DNA of 64,000 bases from Ciona intestinalis (GCF_000224145.3 NC_020173.2:6122878-6186877); one strand, 5' to 3'; counted from the stretch's first letter, positions 42,806-53,962 are shown. Numbers and translations are program-made. Notes: a model not told the origin generated them from the sequence alone.

Positions 42806-43275
42806 GGCGCAAGGTGTATGAAACAGAACACCCGTGTTATAACGGCTGTCGTTGCCCTGCCATGCGAGGATAAATAAGTTACATATGTGGTAACTTGTAA
42901 GTGGACACGAGGTGTATGAAACAGAACACCCGTGTTATAACGGCTGTCGTTGCCCTGCCATGCGAGGATAAATAAAGTTACATACGTGGTAACTTGTAAG
43001 TGGGCACGATGTGTATGAAACAGAACACCCGTGTTATAACGACTGTCGTTGCCCCGCCATGCGAGGATAAATAAAGTTACATACGTGGTAACTTGTAAGT
43101 GGGCACGAGGTGTATGAAACAGAACACCCGTGTTATAACGACTGTCGTTGCCCGCCATGCGAGGATAAATAAGTTACAAACGTAGTAAATCGTAAGCTGG
43201 CCAAGGTGCATATGAAACATAACACCCGTTTTTTAACGGGTGTCAGTGCCCCACCATGTGAGGCTAAATAAGTTA
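42806..43275 (+). repeat. Tandem array of SINE 3' modules, about five copies
   Basis: Spacing of GTGTATG is 98-99 bp (42814, 42912, 43011, 43110). There are no heads between units, so the array grew by tandem duplication rather than retroposition. The 198-codon reverse frame across it is an artefact. Confidence 0.93.
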
Positions 43276-43587
43276 TACGTTTATAATACAAAATAGCATA
43301 TACAAAAACACAAAGGGTAAGTTAAAACACACGAATCGTTTTTTAAAGTTGCCAATAGCGTTGCTGAAAACGGGTCGTAGCGTAAATAGCTTCACCATTG
43401 CATAATTTGGCAAATATTTGCTGTTATTTAGGATTTCTATACGAAACCACAGTGAACAAAATATGAATCGGTGTGAAATTTATTTCTTTTTCCTTGACTT
43501 GGCTAACTCCCTTTCAACCATGTGTAGGTACTTCTTTATGTTCAAGTCTATAAATAGAATACGTTTTAAAATTAGGTATGGGGTATT

Positions 43588-43748
43588 ATAGTAGCGTGGA
43601 GAAAGATGGGAAACCTTTAGCACATAATATCTTAACATCCTGATCGTGTTTTAAACAATTACCAACTGTCTATGGGAGTCGTATAAGAATACGGTTTATA
43701 TTCTTTGAATTTTCATTGTTCACTACCAAATGGGACGCCCTACTATAT
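43588..43748. mobile_element. MITE with shortened right end
   Basis: Left TIR GTAGCGTGGAGAAAGATGGG, forward core, right end only GGGACGCCCTACTATA. Confidence 0.82.
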
Positions 43749-43829
43749 ACAATCCTTTTTTGAAAGAAGGTTGAAAACAACAAGGAATACAAAAAATCTA
43801 TCTCCAAAAATATTTACTCACAAAGTAAC

Positions 43830-44577
43830 ATATATGCCAACTCGTAAGTGGGCACGATTGCCCCGCCATGTGAGGATAAATAAGTTACATACGTGGTAAC
43901 TCGTAAACGGGCACGAGGTTTATGAAAATGAACACCCGTGTTTAACGACTGTTGTTGCCCCACCATGCGAGGATAAATAAGTTACATACGTGGTAACTCG
44001 TAAACGGGCACGAGGTTTATGAAACAGAACACCCGTGTTATAACGACTGTCGTTGTCCGCCATGCGAGGATATATAAGTTACATACGTGGTAACTTGTAA
44101 GCGAGCATGAGGTGTATGAAACAGAACACTCGTGTTATAACGACTGTCGTTGCCCCGCCATGCGAGGATAAATAAGTTACATACGTGGTAACTCGTAAGC
44201 GGGCACGAGGTGTATGAAACAGAACACCCGTGTTTAACGACTGTTGTTGCCCCGCCATGCGAGGATAAATAAGTTACATACATATGGTAACTCGTAAACG
44301 GGCACGAGGTTTATGAAAAGAACACCCGTGTTATAACGACTGTCGTTGCACCGCCATGTGAGGATAAATAAGTTACATACGTGGTAACTCGTAAACGGGC
44401 AAGAGGTTTATGAAACAGAACACCCGTGTTTAACGACTGTTGTTGCCCCGCCATGCGAGGATAAATAAGTTACATACATATGGTAACTCGTAAACGGGCA
44501 CGAGGTTTATGAAACAGAACACCTGTGTTATAACGACTGTCGTTGCACCGCCATGCGCAATTTACATTCATTCATTC
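43830..44577 (+). repeat. Tandem array of SINE 3' modules ending in a TTC9 exon
   Basis: About eight modules, some alternating between GAGGTTTATGAAA and GAGGTGTATGAAA types, suggesting higher-order duplication. The final ACATTCATTCATTCAA tail merges with the last coding exon of TTC9. Confidence 0.92.
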
Positions 44578-47500
44578 AATCTGATACAAACGATATCCAA
44601 ACCTATCGGTTCGTGTGAGTATTCCTTTGCATTCTGCAAGTAATATCTTGATAACTCATATTCACGTAGGTAGTAGCATGCCATCCCAGCCCTCATTAAT
44701 GCTTTAACGTTATCATCTCGTATATCAAGAACACGTAAGCAATATTCTTTAATTCTTCGGTAAGGAACTCGCTCTTTGTGCATGAGACAAACTAGAATGT
44801 AAATTGTAAATTCAGTGAAAGATTTAGTAGAGTAAGGGAAGACGGGACACCTTAGGCACATAATAACCAAATATCCTGATCGTGTTTTAAACAATTAACA
44901 ACGGTCTATGGAAGTCGTGAGAATTCGGTTTTATAATTCTTTGAATGCTCTTTGTTTACTACCAAATGGGACGAGAATACGGAAAAAATGTGTAAACAAA
45001 CTTGATAAATTACGGGATATTGGGATTGGTAACATGCATCACAATTTGACATTATTGGGAGAAGGTTTTCTGTATTGTTGAAATACACATTGGCATTTTA
45101 CGTTTTGCCGCAGTAGTTCGCGCGTCTGCCTGTAGCTCAAAGTTCAAGACCGGTGCTACTATTGTGATCGTATGTGTCTTTGGGCAAGACAGTTAACGAC
45201 AATAAGTTTAACCCTGTGGTCAATAATGGGTTGAAGTAATTGTTAAACATACTTTAAAAAAAATAAAAAATAAACCACCCACAAGTTACATACATAGTTC
45301 CATACGTGGTAACTTTTAAGCAGGCACGAGAAAAACGTCTGTTGTTGCCTCTATACTCGATGATAAATAAGTCACATTCGTTATCCGGATGTCACTTTAT
45401 ATTTTAAACTGATGTTCCATCGTTCGTTGTTACGCACGCATAACATTTATGAACGTATCGCTTACAGTAAATACACCATGGCTTTAGTTTCAGGTCATCT
45501 TATACTTTCGAGTAACACCTGGGTTTATAATCATATTTTGTCAACATATCAGTTATTACGATCGTAATTCGATAAACTGGCCCGTTGTATATATGAATTA
45601 TAACTGTTCATGCCTATTTCCAACACAATAAAATTTCTATTTCATTTACTTTATTAATTTTGTAAGTTGTTTATATAGTAGGATGGGGAAAGATGGGACA
45701 CATTTAGCACATAATATACAAATATCCTGATCGTGTTTTAAACAATTACAACGGTCTATGGAAGTCGTGAGGATACGGTTTTATAATTCTTTAAGTGTTC
45801 TTTGTTTACTACCAAATGGGACGAGAAAATAGAATGAAAAGGTGTCACATCTTTGGGCCATTGATATTCCAAGATTTTCAAAGGGGACCCCGGTGTAAAA
45901 AGGTTGGGAACCCCTGTTTTAGACCGATTCGAATTTCTAAATTTAAAAGCGAGGTAACTCTATGTTTACGCAGTAATCGAGTCTTTGTTCGTGACCTACG
46001 GCTTAACTAAAGGACTTGTAAGGACCACTTGCTGGCAATTAGGGATTAAATGAAGTGCAAATTAACTTGTACACGATCAACAATAGCTTTGTACAAAGAA
46101 TTTTAAGTGTCTAACCCCTTGGTTGGGCAACTATACTCAAATAAGGGCACGAGAACACCTTTAGTAATTTTTCCAACGACGAAAATAAACCAATATGATT
46201 GATTGCTACTTTTTTACAACGTATGGCGGCGCAACGAAAGTCGTTATAGGCTACACAGGTTTTATACACCTCGTGTTACCACGTATGTAACTTTGTGGGT
46301 GATTGTTTTCTGTATGGCTGATAATTTAGACACCCCATTAGTGACCACTGGGTTTGAGCAATTCCCGTTAAGAGTTTTGCCCAAGGACATATACGCCCAC
46401 AATGGTAGCAGCGTATATGGAGCCGGTCTATATAGTATGTAGTTATATAATAGGGTGGGGGAAGATGGGACACCTTTAGCACTTAATGTCCAAATATCCG
46501 AACCGTGTTTTAAACAATTAACAACAGTCTATGGGAGCTGTGAGGATACGGTTTTATAATTCTTTGAATGTTCTTTGTTTACTACCAATTTGGACGAGAA
46601 GATAAAGTTAAAAGGTGTTCCATCTTTCCCCCACCCTATTACCCTACCGTATATCTCTTGTACCTGCTAGGTTCAGAAAGCAATCTATCTCCACTGCTTC
46701 TTTGATCTCTTTTAATTCACTCGGCATCACTCTAAGTGGCATCTTATCTNTGTCCATGGATTCGAACTCGGGAACTCCAAATAACCCCTTCGTCANNNNN
46801 NNNNNNNNNNNNNNNNNNNNNNNNNNNNNNNNNNNNNNNNNNNNNATATTATCAAATATCTGATCGTGTTTAAACAATTACAACGGTCTATGGAAGTCGT
46901 CAGGATACAGTTTTATAATTCTTTAAGTGTTCTTTGTTCACTACCAAATGGGCCGAGAAAATAGAATGAAAAGGTGTCCCATCTTCTCCCACCCTACTGT
47001 ATTAGAGCTTTGAAACTGTTGTTCTAATGGTTTCTAAGACCAATGTTACATCGATGTAATAATAGACTTTACCAAGTGTGTGCGCTCTTAATATTATTTT
47101 AAACAAGCATACGTATTTTAAACTGCTTTTTTGGTATAAAGTGATGATAAGTATTGCAGATAAATATTCGGTTAAAGTTAAACAACTGCATTTATCTATT
47201 CTCTAAAATAAATACTTTAGAATCTCATTCTAACGACCGGTTTCACTGCACGCATAAACAAGTTTTTTAATTAAAATGACGTTTCTTGTTTTTTTCAAGA
47301 AATTAAATAAAACAGACGGGCCATTAATTTTTCAAAATTTTCAAAGGGGACCCCGGTGTAAAAAAGGTTGGGAACCCTGTTTTAGACCGATTCGAATTTC
47401 TAAATTTAAAAGCGAGGTAACTCTATGTTTACGCAGTAACCGAGTCTTTGTTCGTGACCTACGGCTTAACTAAAGGACTTGTAAGGACCACTTGCTGGCA

Positions 47501-50163
47501 ATTAGGGATTAAATGAAGTGCAAATTAACTTGTACACGATTAACAATAGCTTTGTACAAAGAATTCTAAGTGTCTAACCCCTTGGTTGGGCAACTATACT
47601 CAAATAAGGGTATAAGGGCACGAGAACACCTTTAGTAATTTTTCCAACGACGAAAATAAATCAATATGATTGATTGCTACTTTTTTACAACGTATGGCGG
47701 CGCAACGAAAGTCGTTATAAGCTACACAGGTTTTATACACCTCGTATTACCACGTATGTAACTTTGTGGGTGATTGTTTTTCTGTATGACTGATAATTTA
47801 GACACCCCATTAGTGACCACTGGGTTTGAGCAATTCCCGTTAAGAGTTTTGCCCAAGGACACATAAGCCCACAATGGTAGCAGTGCCAACCTTCAAGTTC
47901 ATACCTTCTTGGCTAACCACTGTGCTATATATGGAGCCGGTCTATATAGTATGTAGTTATATAATAGGGTGGGGGGAGAGACACCTTTAGCACATAATGT
48001 CCTAGTATCCGAACCGTGTTTTAAACAATTAACAACAGCAGTCTATGGGAGCTGTGAGGATACGGTTTTATAATTCTTTGAATGTTCTTTGTTTACTACC
48101 AATTTGGACGAGAAAATAAAGTTAAAAGGTGTTCCATCTTCCCCTACCGTATATCTCTCATACCTGCTAGGTTCAGAAAGCAATCTATCTCCACTGCTTC
48201 CTTGATCTCTTTTAATTCACTCGGCATCACTCTAAGTGGCATCTTATCTTTGTCCATGGATTCGAACTCGGGACTCCAAATAACCCCTTCGTCAGGATCT
48301 AAACCTGGTGGAAATAGAACACTATTCCGTGTTACCAGTGTTATTGTGAATATTACTTTAACAAACGCAGTAAAACTAATAAGAGAAGGTATAATCGTAA
48401 TTGAGGTGTGCGGAATGGAACTCCTGTGTTGCAATGACCTTCGTTGCCCCGCCATCATGCGATTACCAGTTAAACATAAAAAAATCCTTCAAAATAAGTA
48501 ATGCATACGTGGTAACTTGTAAGCGGGCACGAGGTGTATGAAACGGAACACCTTAGGTTATAATGACAATTGTTGCCCGGTCACGCGAGGATACATAAGT
48601 TACATCCATTCATATATAGATATAGTTCGTACCCACCTTTAATGTACAGCATCGCCTGGTGAAACAACTTCGTAGCTTCCCGATATTTCTTCGCTTGCAC
48701 GCATTCCACTCCTTTGTTCTTCAGTTCCATTCCAACGCTAACTTTCGTTTTCATGTCCTGCATATACAAACACATATTTTAACACAATGAGCATTTGCCA
48801 ACAGTGTAGTCTATATAGGCAACGGTATGAGGCCATGTACACTCATTAAAATTATCGCCTTCGTGTAGGCAGTGATGGCAATTGCTTCAACTCAGTGGTC
48901 ACTGATGGGTTGTCTAAATTGTCAGTGGTATGTTAAAACAATTACCCATAAAGTTACATACGTGGTTACTCGTAAGGGGACACGAGGTGTATGGAACAGA
49001 ACACTCATGTTCTAAGAGTCTAACATAACTCATTTATGTTTTTTCTCTCATCCTTTCACACGAAGCATTTTGTAGGGTAGGGAAAGATGGGGCCTTTTTT
49101 ATACTATTTTCTCGTTCCATTTAATAGTAAACAAAGAACATTTAAAGAATTATAAAACCGTATCCTCACGACTCTCACAGACCGTTGCTAATTGTTTAAA
49201 ACACGATCAGGATATTTGGATATAGTGTGCTTAAGGTGTCCAATCTCCCCCCACCCTTCATGCATTACACAACATACCTGAATAAAGTTAACTTTAGCCT
49301 TCCTAGGCGACAATATCATTGGATCTTCATACGCCGCCCTGTTAGTGATGACGGCTGTTTTGCATCGAAACTCTCGCTTTACCACATCGAACAAACCGAC
49401 TTTCCCTGTTTGGTTTTAAACTTGTTATTATACAGCATAAAAGTAACAGCTTAATCGAAGATCGTAAGCGGGCATGAGGTGTATGAATTAGAACACCTCC
49501 GTTATAACGACTGTCGTTGCCCCGCCATGCGAGGATAATAATAATAATAATAATAACTTTTATTGGTATCTTCGATTACGGTAGCGAAGATTTAAAAATA
49601 TTTTAAACGAAAAGACAGGATATAGCGACAAAACAACAGTTGTTAAAACACGCTTACGGTTAAAAACATATTAAAAACAACGGATAAATAAGTCACATAC
49701 GTGTTAACTTGTAAGCTGGCGAGGTGTATGAAACAAAACACTGTAGTTGCCCTGCCATTTGAAGCGTAAATAAGTCACAAACGTGGTAACTCGCATTCAT
49801 GACAAGGTCGGTTTCATATTTATAATATATATGTGAAATTTTATATAGAATTCACGGTATATGTCCGATCTCTCCCATGTAGTCTCAATTCGCATCATAT
49901 CATGACGTCACACCTGTTTTATTGTCGTCAAGGTCACCTGACGTCACCAGAAGATCGTCATCATCATCGTCTTCATCTCGGATTCGATGATGTATTTTAC
50001 CGACAATGATTTCGGAATTGTTCGGTTTGTTTCGGATAACATCGGCTTCGACCTCGGAATCAGATTCACGTATTGAAGTCATGCTTTCAGGCCATCTTTG
50101 TGTGATCCTGGAGCTTGAACTTGGAGTTGGACTGCTTGATGAAACTTCACTTGGTGGCGGCAT
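44568..50163 (-). CDS. TTC9: TTC9-type tetratricopeptide protein, 5 exons, 287 aa
   Basis: Exons 50163-49914, 49405-49278, 48757-48637, 48304-48164, 44791-44568, phases consistent. Residues 1-83 are Ser/Pro-rich then acidic (RDEDDDDDD), probably disordered. Residues 84-126 (GLFDVVKREFRCKTAVITNR and on) have no recognised family. TPR-like helices follow: MELKNKGVECVQAKKYREAT, EIKEAVEIDCFLNLA, RIKEYCLRVLDIRDDNVKAL and MRAGMACYYLREYELSRYYL, which parallel vertebrate TTC9 (CYNSLAACLL, KEYCLKVL, KALYRSG). TPRs bind peptides; TTC9 proteins are thought to link to Hsp90 and actin, inferred from the family. The stop codon lies in a SINE tail, so the C-terminus is shorter than in relatives. Exon 4 has a second, damaged copy at 46,664. 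Confidence 0.86.
44826..44985. mobile_element. MITE in TTC9 intron 4, right end lost
   Basis: Left TIR GTAGAGTAAGGGAAGACGGG and forward core, 34 bp from the exon 5 acceptor. Confidence 0.8.
45105..45390 (+). mobile_element. Worn SINE, head to tail
   Basis: GTAGTTCGCGCGTCTGCCTG head, GTTCAAGACCGGTGCTAC B-box region, GGGCAAGACAGTTAACGACA body, eroded 3' module. Confidence 0.75.
45675..45855. mobile_element. MITE cut at its right end
   Basis: Forward core runs to AAAAGGTGTCACATCTTTGG where the duplicated segment begins. Confidence 0.82.
46205..46425 (-). mobile_element. Reverse SINE in copy A
   Basis: ACGTATGGCGGCGCAACGAA through GCCCACAATGGTAGCAGCG. Confidence 0.8.
46447..46640. mobile_element. 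MITE in copy A
   Basis: TIR ATAGGGTGGGGGAAGATGGG; forward core; counterpart of 47963-48150. Confidence 0.88.
46664..46795 (-). pseudogene. Second copy of TTC9 exon 4, frameshifted and cut by gap
   Basis: Same donor and coding sequence as 48164-48304, but with one extra base (GGGAACTCC against GGGACTCC at 46770), which shifts the frame, and an N at 46750. It breaks off in the gap before the acceptor. Confidence 0.8.
46796..46845. other. Assembly gap (50 N)
   Basis: Run of N; real size unknown. Confidence 1.
46846..46999. mobile_element. MITE right part after the gap
   Basis: Starts mid-core at ATATTATCAAATATCTGATC and ends with an intact right TIR. Confidence 0.82.
47685..47900 (-). mobile_element. 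Reverse SINE in copy B
   Basis: Counterpart of 46205-46425 with a longer head side (TACCTTCTTGGCTAACCACT follows). Confidence 0.8.
47963..48150. mobile_element. MITE in copy B
   Basis: TIR shortened to GGGTGGGGGGAGAGACACC; right end abuts the exon 4 donor region. Confidence 0.85.
48488..48625 (+). mobile_element. SINE 3' module near TTC9 exon 3
   Basis: One module with tail TTACATCCATTCATATATAG ending about 12 bp before the donor of exon 48757-48637. Confidence 0.82.
48885..49025 (+). mobile_element. SINE body and partial 3' module
   Basis: CAACTCAGTGGTCACTGATG, ACCCATAAAGTTACATACGT and GGTGTATGGAACAGAACACT. Confidence 0.78.
49072..49257. mobile_element. MITE in TTC9 intron 2
   Basis: TIR GTAGGGTAGGGAAAGATGGG; reverse core; right end about 20 bp from the exon 2 donor. 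Confidence 0.86.
49465..49800 (+). mobile_element. SINE modules with a (ATA)n insert
   Basis: Module at 49465-49532, then a TAA microsatellite, a stretch like that at about 9,850-9,960 (ATTTTAAACGAAAAGACAGG), then another module at 49,680. Confidence 0.75.
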
Positions 50164-50938
50164 TGCGTATTAAAATTAAACTAAATTGCGCCTCCTGGAA
50201 AATCAAACGACATTGAAAAAAACGGTGGCTTCCTCAACGCGAAAAATGGAATAATGTGACAACTTTAGACTTAATTAAGATTTCTCTTTGCGATAAATGT
50301 AGAAATAAACCAAATCAACGAAGAGAAGAGAATAAGCAACGAAACGACAGTTGTTAAAAACACGCTACGATAAAATAAAAACTGCTGAAGGAAAACGTCA
50401 AATAAAAGCGTGGCTGCTAAACCGAACAGAACAAACCCACAATCTGTTACAGGAAAATACCTGTACAGATACGGTGCGATACGTCCTTAAATCACCTTCA
50501 TATATAGTCTGTCTATACACTCGCAAAGACCAACAAGACGATTGCTTTATCAATTAACTGGAGAATCCAATTTCGATCGCTTTTGCTGTAAGCTCTCTCT
50601 TTAATTAATCCTTTCTTGCAAAACACATATAAGTTCCTATTCCAGGATACAAACATATTGAAATACAGATTGAAGAGCAAACAATCTGTTGTTATTAATC
50701 CATACTCATGAGAGAACGCACCGACGCAAGAATCAAGTTACATCGGACACGAGTTCGTTCAACAAAAGCGAGCGCGCGCTGTTTATTGTTGCATCATTGA
50801 AACCATTGTTACGTCAAAAGTACCAGCTGAATTATAGGCGAGTGATTTAAATCGTGACACGAGGATATGTTTCCACCAATATAACCTAACGATATTCAAA
50901 GGGTATCTTAACCTTTACTGACGCAATTTGGCGATGTG
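50164..50938. other. Region upstream of TTC9
   Basis: No gene or named repeat. A second partial copy of the AAACGACAGTTGTTAAAAAC phrase lies at about 50,341. Confidence 0.4.
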
Positions 50939-51152
50939 GTATAGTAGGGTGGGGTAAGAGGGTCCATTCTATTTTGTCCATATTTTCATACTCTTTTATT
51001 GTCTCGTTTATTAGTTAACACAGAATATTTACAGAATTATATAACCGTATCCTCACGACTTTAAAAAAGAGTTTGTTATTTGTTTAAAACATGGCCAAGA
51101 AATATGGGATATTATGTGCTAACGGTATCCATCTTACCCTACAGTACTATAT
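50939..51152. mobile_element. MITE, GGGGTAAGA subtype
   Basis: TIR GTAGGGTGGGGTAAGAGGGT; reverse core with AAATATGGGATATTATGTGC. Confidence 0.83.
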
Positions 51153-52274
51153 ATATCTAAGACCTAAAAACGAAAGTAATTTAAATACAATTTTTTTTAT
51201 ATACGACATGCTTTTCATGTTAACATTTCTTTTTAAAAAAACATGTTTTACGATTTTCCTTTGCTACCTTTTTAAAACTACATACCCAATGAACGACGTA
51301 TAATTTTTTATCATGGCAACACTGCACGATAACATTAAATTTGTCAGAATTCCGGGTTAACATTTCGTCCTACAACAATAACATAGAAACGTGTAAAGAG
51401 AATCCGTTCTATTATTCAGTTGGTAACTTTTAGAAGGTTATTTAATTTTCTGATCAACTTCATAATACAGAATGCTTGTACCGTTACGGTTTGCGCTATT
51501 TGGTAAGAAATAAGGCGGAGTATTGTAGTTATATGCAAATAATTTTTTTCATTTATTTTGAATTTCGTGTTTGGCGTAAAAACTTTGCAAGGCGTAAAAG
51601 TGTTGGAAAGTCAATGCTTTTTTGCCCCATTTTTCATAAACGCTGTGTTGAATGAATGTAGCTAGAATTTTGACAGGTGCTAATAAAGAATACAGTCGCT
51701 ATACTGCATAATATAAACTTTGGCCTCTAAGTTAACGTATTGCATTTGGATTTCTTGTTGGAGGATTGTACATTGCAGCATTACAATATTAAGTCAATTT
51801 ATTTTTTGGTATTTTTTAGGTAGTGTAGTATAATAAACCCAGTCTGCAAAGCATGTCAGGTGCACGGGCGTTTCTGTTTACAAACTTTTGGTGATGCATC
51901 CCATAATTTGTCACATGCACGCCAATTAATTAAACAAAGAAAAAAAATCGTAATAAATTGAGTAAGATTTTCAACGTGTCTTGAAAATGTACATGTTTTG
52001 CACATAGATTTTTTATGATAGCACGCACATGTGGAAAATAACCGTCTTGCACAGCGAGATCTCGTCAGGAACTGCCATACTTTGCAGACTGGCAATAAAC
52101 TATTATACTCACCAGACGGCACCCACTTATGTATTGGCTTTTTGGATTCTTATTTTAGCTTTTAACAATAACAACACATGTCTGTACATTACACTGGTAA
52201 AGTAAAGTAACTGTGTTTTTTATTAGGCATATTTTTCACTGGGTATACACGTTGTTATGCAATAAAACATAAGC
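51153..52274. other. Upstream region of the first zinc-finger gene
   Basis: AT-rich with no repeats. TTTTTTATTAG at 52,216-52,226 is a plausible acceptor, so a noncoding first exon may exist further left. Confidence 0.35.
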
Positions 52275-53345
52275 ATGCCACGGAACGATAAACGATTTTC
52301 ATCGTCCCCTATTAGTTTGCTTATATTGCAAGAACTGAAGCTTATGAGGCAAGACATGAAAGATGAATTTACAAAATTAAGACAAGCTATTTGTGAAAGC
52401 AACATTGGAAAGAATAATTTCGAGGATATTGAGAAAAGAATCCAATTTACATCTAGTTATGGTTTGGACCTGAATTGCTCTGAAAATTTCACAGAAAATA
52501 TTCCATTGAATATTGAAGAACCTTCAAGTGAAATCTCTAATGAACAACCCGCAATAACTGGAGCTCGAACCATTGAACATGATGCACAAGATGCATGTGG
52601 TGGTGGAATGAATATAAAACATGAAATTTTACAAGATGTTTCCCAGCAATCCTACAATGATGAACAATTCAGTGATATTGGTGCTTGTAATGCCTTTGGA
52701 AGTTTAAACCAAAACACAATCACCAGTAGCAATGATAATGTTACTTTAACAACACGATCTGTTTCTAATACAGGCACAGTTTCTCTAATTCCATCAGCCA
52801 ATGCAGTAAAGGAAAAATCAAGTAACGATGTTCGTATTGTAAAAAGTGTTGCCCCACGAAAAAATATTGCTTCTACAAATAGTAAATATCAACTCGACTT
52901 CAGCTCCAAGCATCCTGGGACCATTTACCCTAATTCTAACGCATCTTTGGACCAGCAGTCCTGTCTTTTATCCTGGCAACATTACAATAATAATTATAAC
53001 TCGTCTATGGAGCTAACGAATGGTGCTAATACTGATTCCGATGATATAACGAATGGAAGTGAATCAGACAGGCATGTTAAATTAAAATATGCATGCAGAC
53101 AATGTGGAAAGCGATTTATATCCGTTTACAAAAAGCGCCAACACATAGTAACAGCCCATCACCCACAACCAAAATTTGTTTGCTCATACTGCAATAAAAT
53201 CTTCATCAGCAAAAGCATTCTTACAGTACATGTGCGTCGTAAGCACACCGGTGAAAAACCCTTTTCATGTCATATTTGTGGATTGCATTTTCACTGTGTG
53301 GGTGATTGCAATCATCATATGAAGAGGGTTCATCCAATCACATGA
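52275..53345 (+). CDS. C2H2 zinc-finger protein A, 356 aa, single-exon ORF
   Basis: N-terminal paralogue-shared motif SPISLLILQELKLMRQDMKD (about 12-31), probably a short coiled coil. A long Ser/Asn/Thr-rich acidic middle contains the block SEISNEQPAITGARTIEHDA. Three C-terminal fingers follow: CRQCGKRF...QHIVTAH, CSYCNKIF...HVRRKH and CHICGLHF...HHMKRVH, with a TGEKPF linker between fingers 2 and 3 only. TGEKPF is the DNA-binding linker of Kruppel-type factors, so sequence-specific DNA binding is expected; targets are unknown. A putative acceptor just upstream suggests a spliced 5' UTR. Confidence 0.93.
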   Translation: MPRNDKRFSSSPISLLILQELKLMRQDMKDEFTKLRQAICESNIGKNNFEDIEKRIQFTSSYGLDLNCSENFTENIPLNIEEPSSEISNEQPAITGARTIEHDAQDACGGGMNIKHEILQDVSQQSYNDEQFSDIGACNAFGSLNQNTITSSNDNVTLTTRSVSNTGTVSLIPSANAVKEKSSNDVRIVKSVAPRKNIASTNSKYQLDFSSKHPGTIYPNSNASLDQQSCLLSWQHYNNNYNSSMELTNGANTDSDDITNGSESDRHVKLKYACRQCGKRFISVYKKRQHIVTAHHPQPKFVCSYCNKIFISKSILTVHVRRKHTGEKPFSCHICGLHFHCVGDCNHHMKRVHPIT

Positions 53346-53749
53346 ATGAGGTTCATGAAATTCATCATGAAAATAGCCTAGTATTGCTATAAGATCTTTT
53401 TATTGCTGTTGGTTAACAATTCATGAAATCCACTGCATTAAGCATTGCTAGCAACAGAGTAATTGTTGGAATGCTAAAAGCGGCGCTTGTTTAAACTCTG
53501 CATATTTATTACCCATGAGTAAAATATTGCATTCCCAAAAACAAGCATGCGACAAACTGCCATGGTAGGCTGTGCTTCCATGGCAATTAAGGTGATGCGA
53601 TGTGAATTTCATGTGTACAATATTTTATTCAGTGATTGGCTGTAATCATATACCTTGTGCTCGTGACCAAATGTTTGATATAAATGTCGGTAAATTGTCG
53701 TTTTTTTATTGTACGTGGGAGTAAACTTACAGCATGACATGGCATGGGA

Positions 53750-53880
53750 CCTACCTGATATTCAGGTCCATTACCCTAACCTTTTATAAGCTCATTCTAT
53801 TCTATATGGGTAAGGTTTTAGAGCGTGGCATGCCATGGGACCTGGGATTTAGACCAGAGTTGGCCCATTGCCCTGTAGCA
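53750..53880. repeat. 97-bp unit, about 1.3 copies
   Basis: Reverse orientation (GCATGCCATGGGACCTGGGA) between zinc-finger genes A and B. Confidence 0.85.
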
Positions 53881-53962
53881 TAGTGCAGTAGCAAAATCAA
53901 CTGGTTTTCTTTATATATTTATATGTAATCAAGTTAAAAAACTTTCTTTTATAATCATTGTA

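Larger units (their letters stand above)
45860..46795. repeat. Segmental duplication, copy A (runs into assembly gap)
   Basis: Matches 47325-48297 over a hAT-end-like AAGGTTGGGAACCCCTG, a unique spacer, a reverse SINE, a MITE, and TTC9 exon 4. Copy A has an ambiguous base at 46750 and ends in N at 46796. Confidence 0.93.
47325..48304. repeat. Segmental duplication, copy B
   Basis: Holds the intact TTC9 exon 4. It differs from copy A by small indels, for example an extra GGGTATAAGG at about 47,610. Confidence 0.93.

Noticed and set aside
42562-43158. 198-codon reverse ORF
   Set aside because: Lies wholly on tandem SINE 3' modules; the peptide repeats the module translation.
44906-45088. Reverse 60-codon ORF (ENLLPIMSNCDACYQ)
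   Set aside because: Overlaps MITE sequence at its lower end and cannot be joined in phase to the TTC9 exons.
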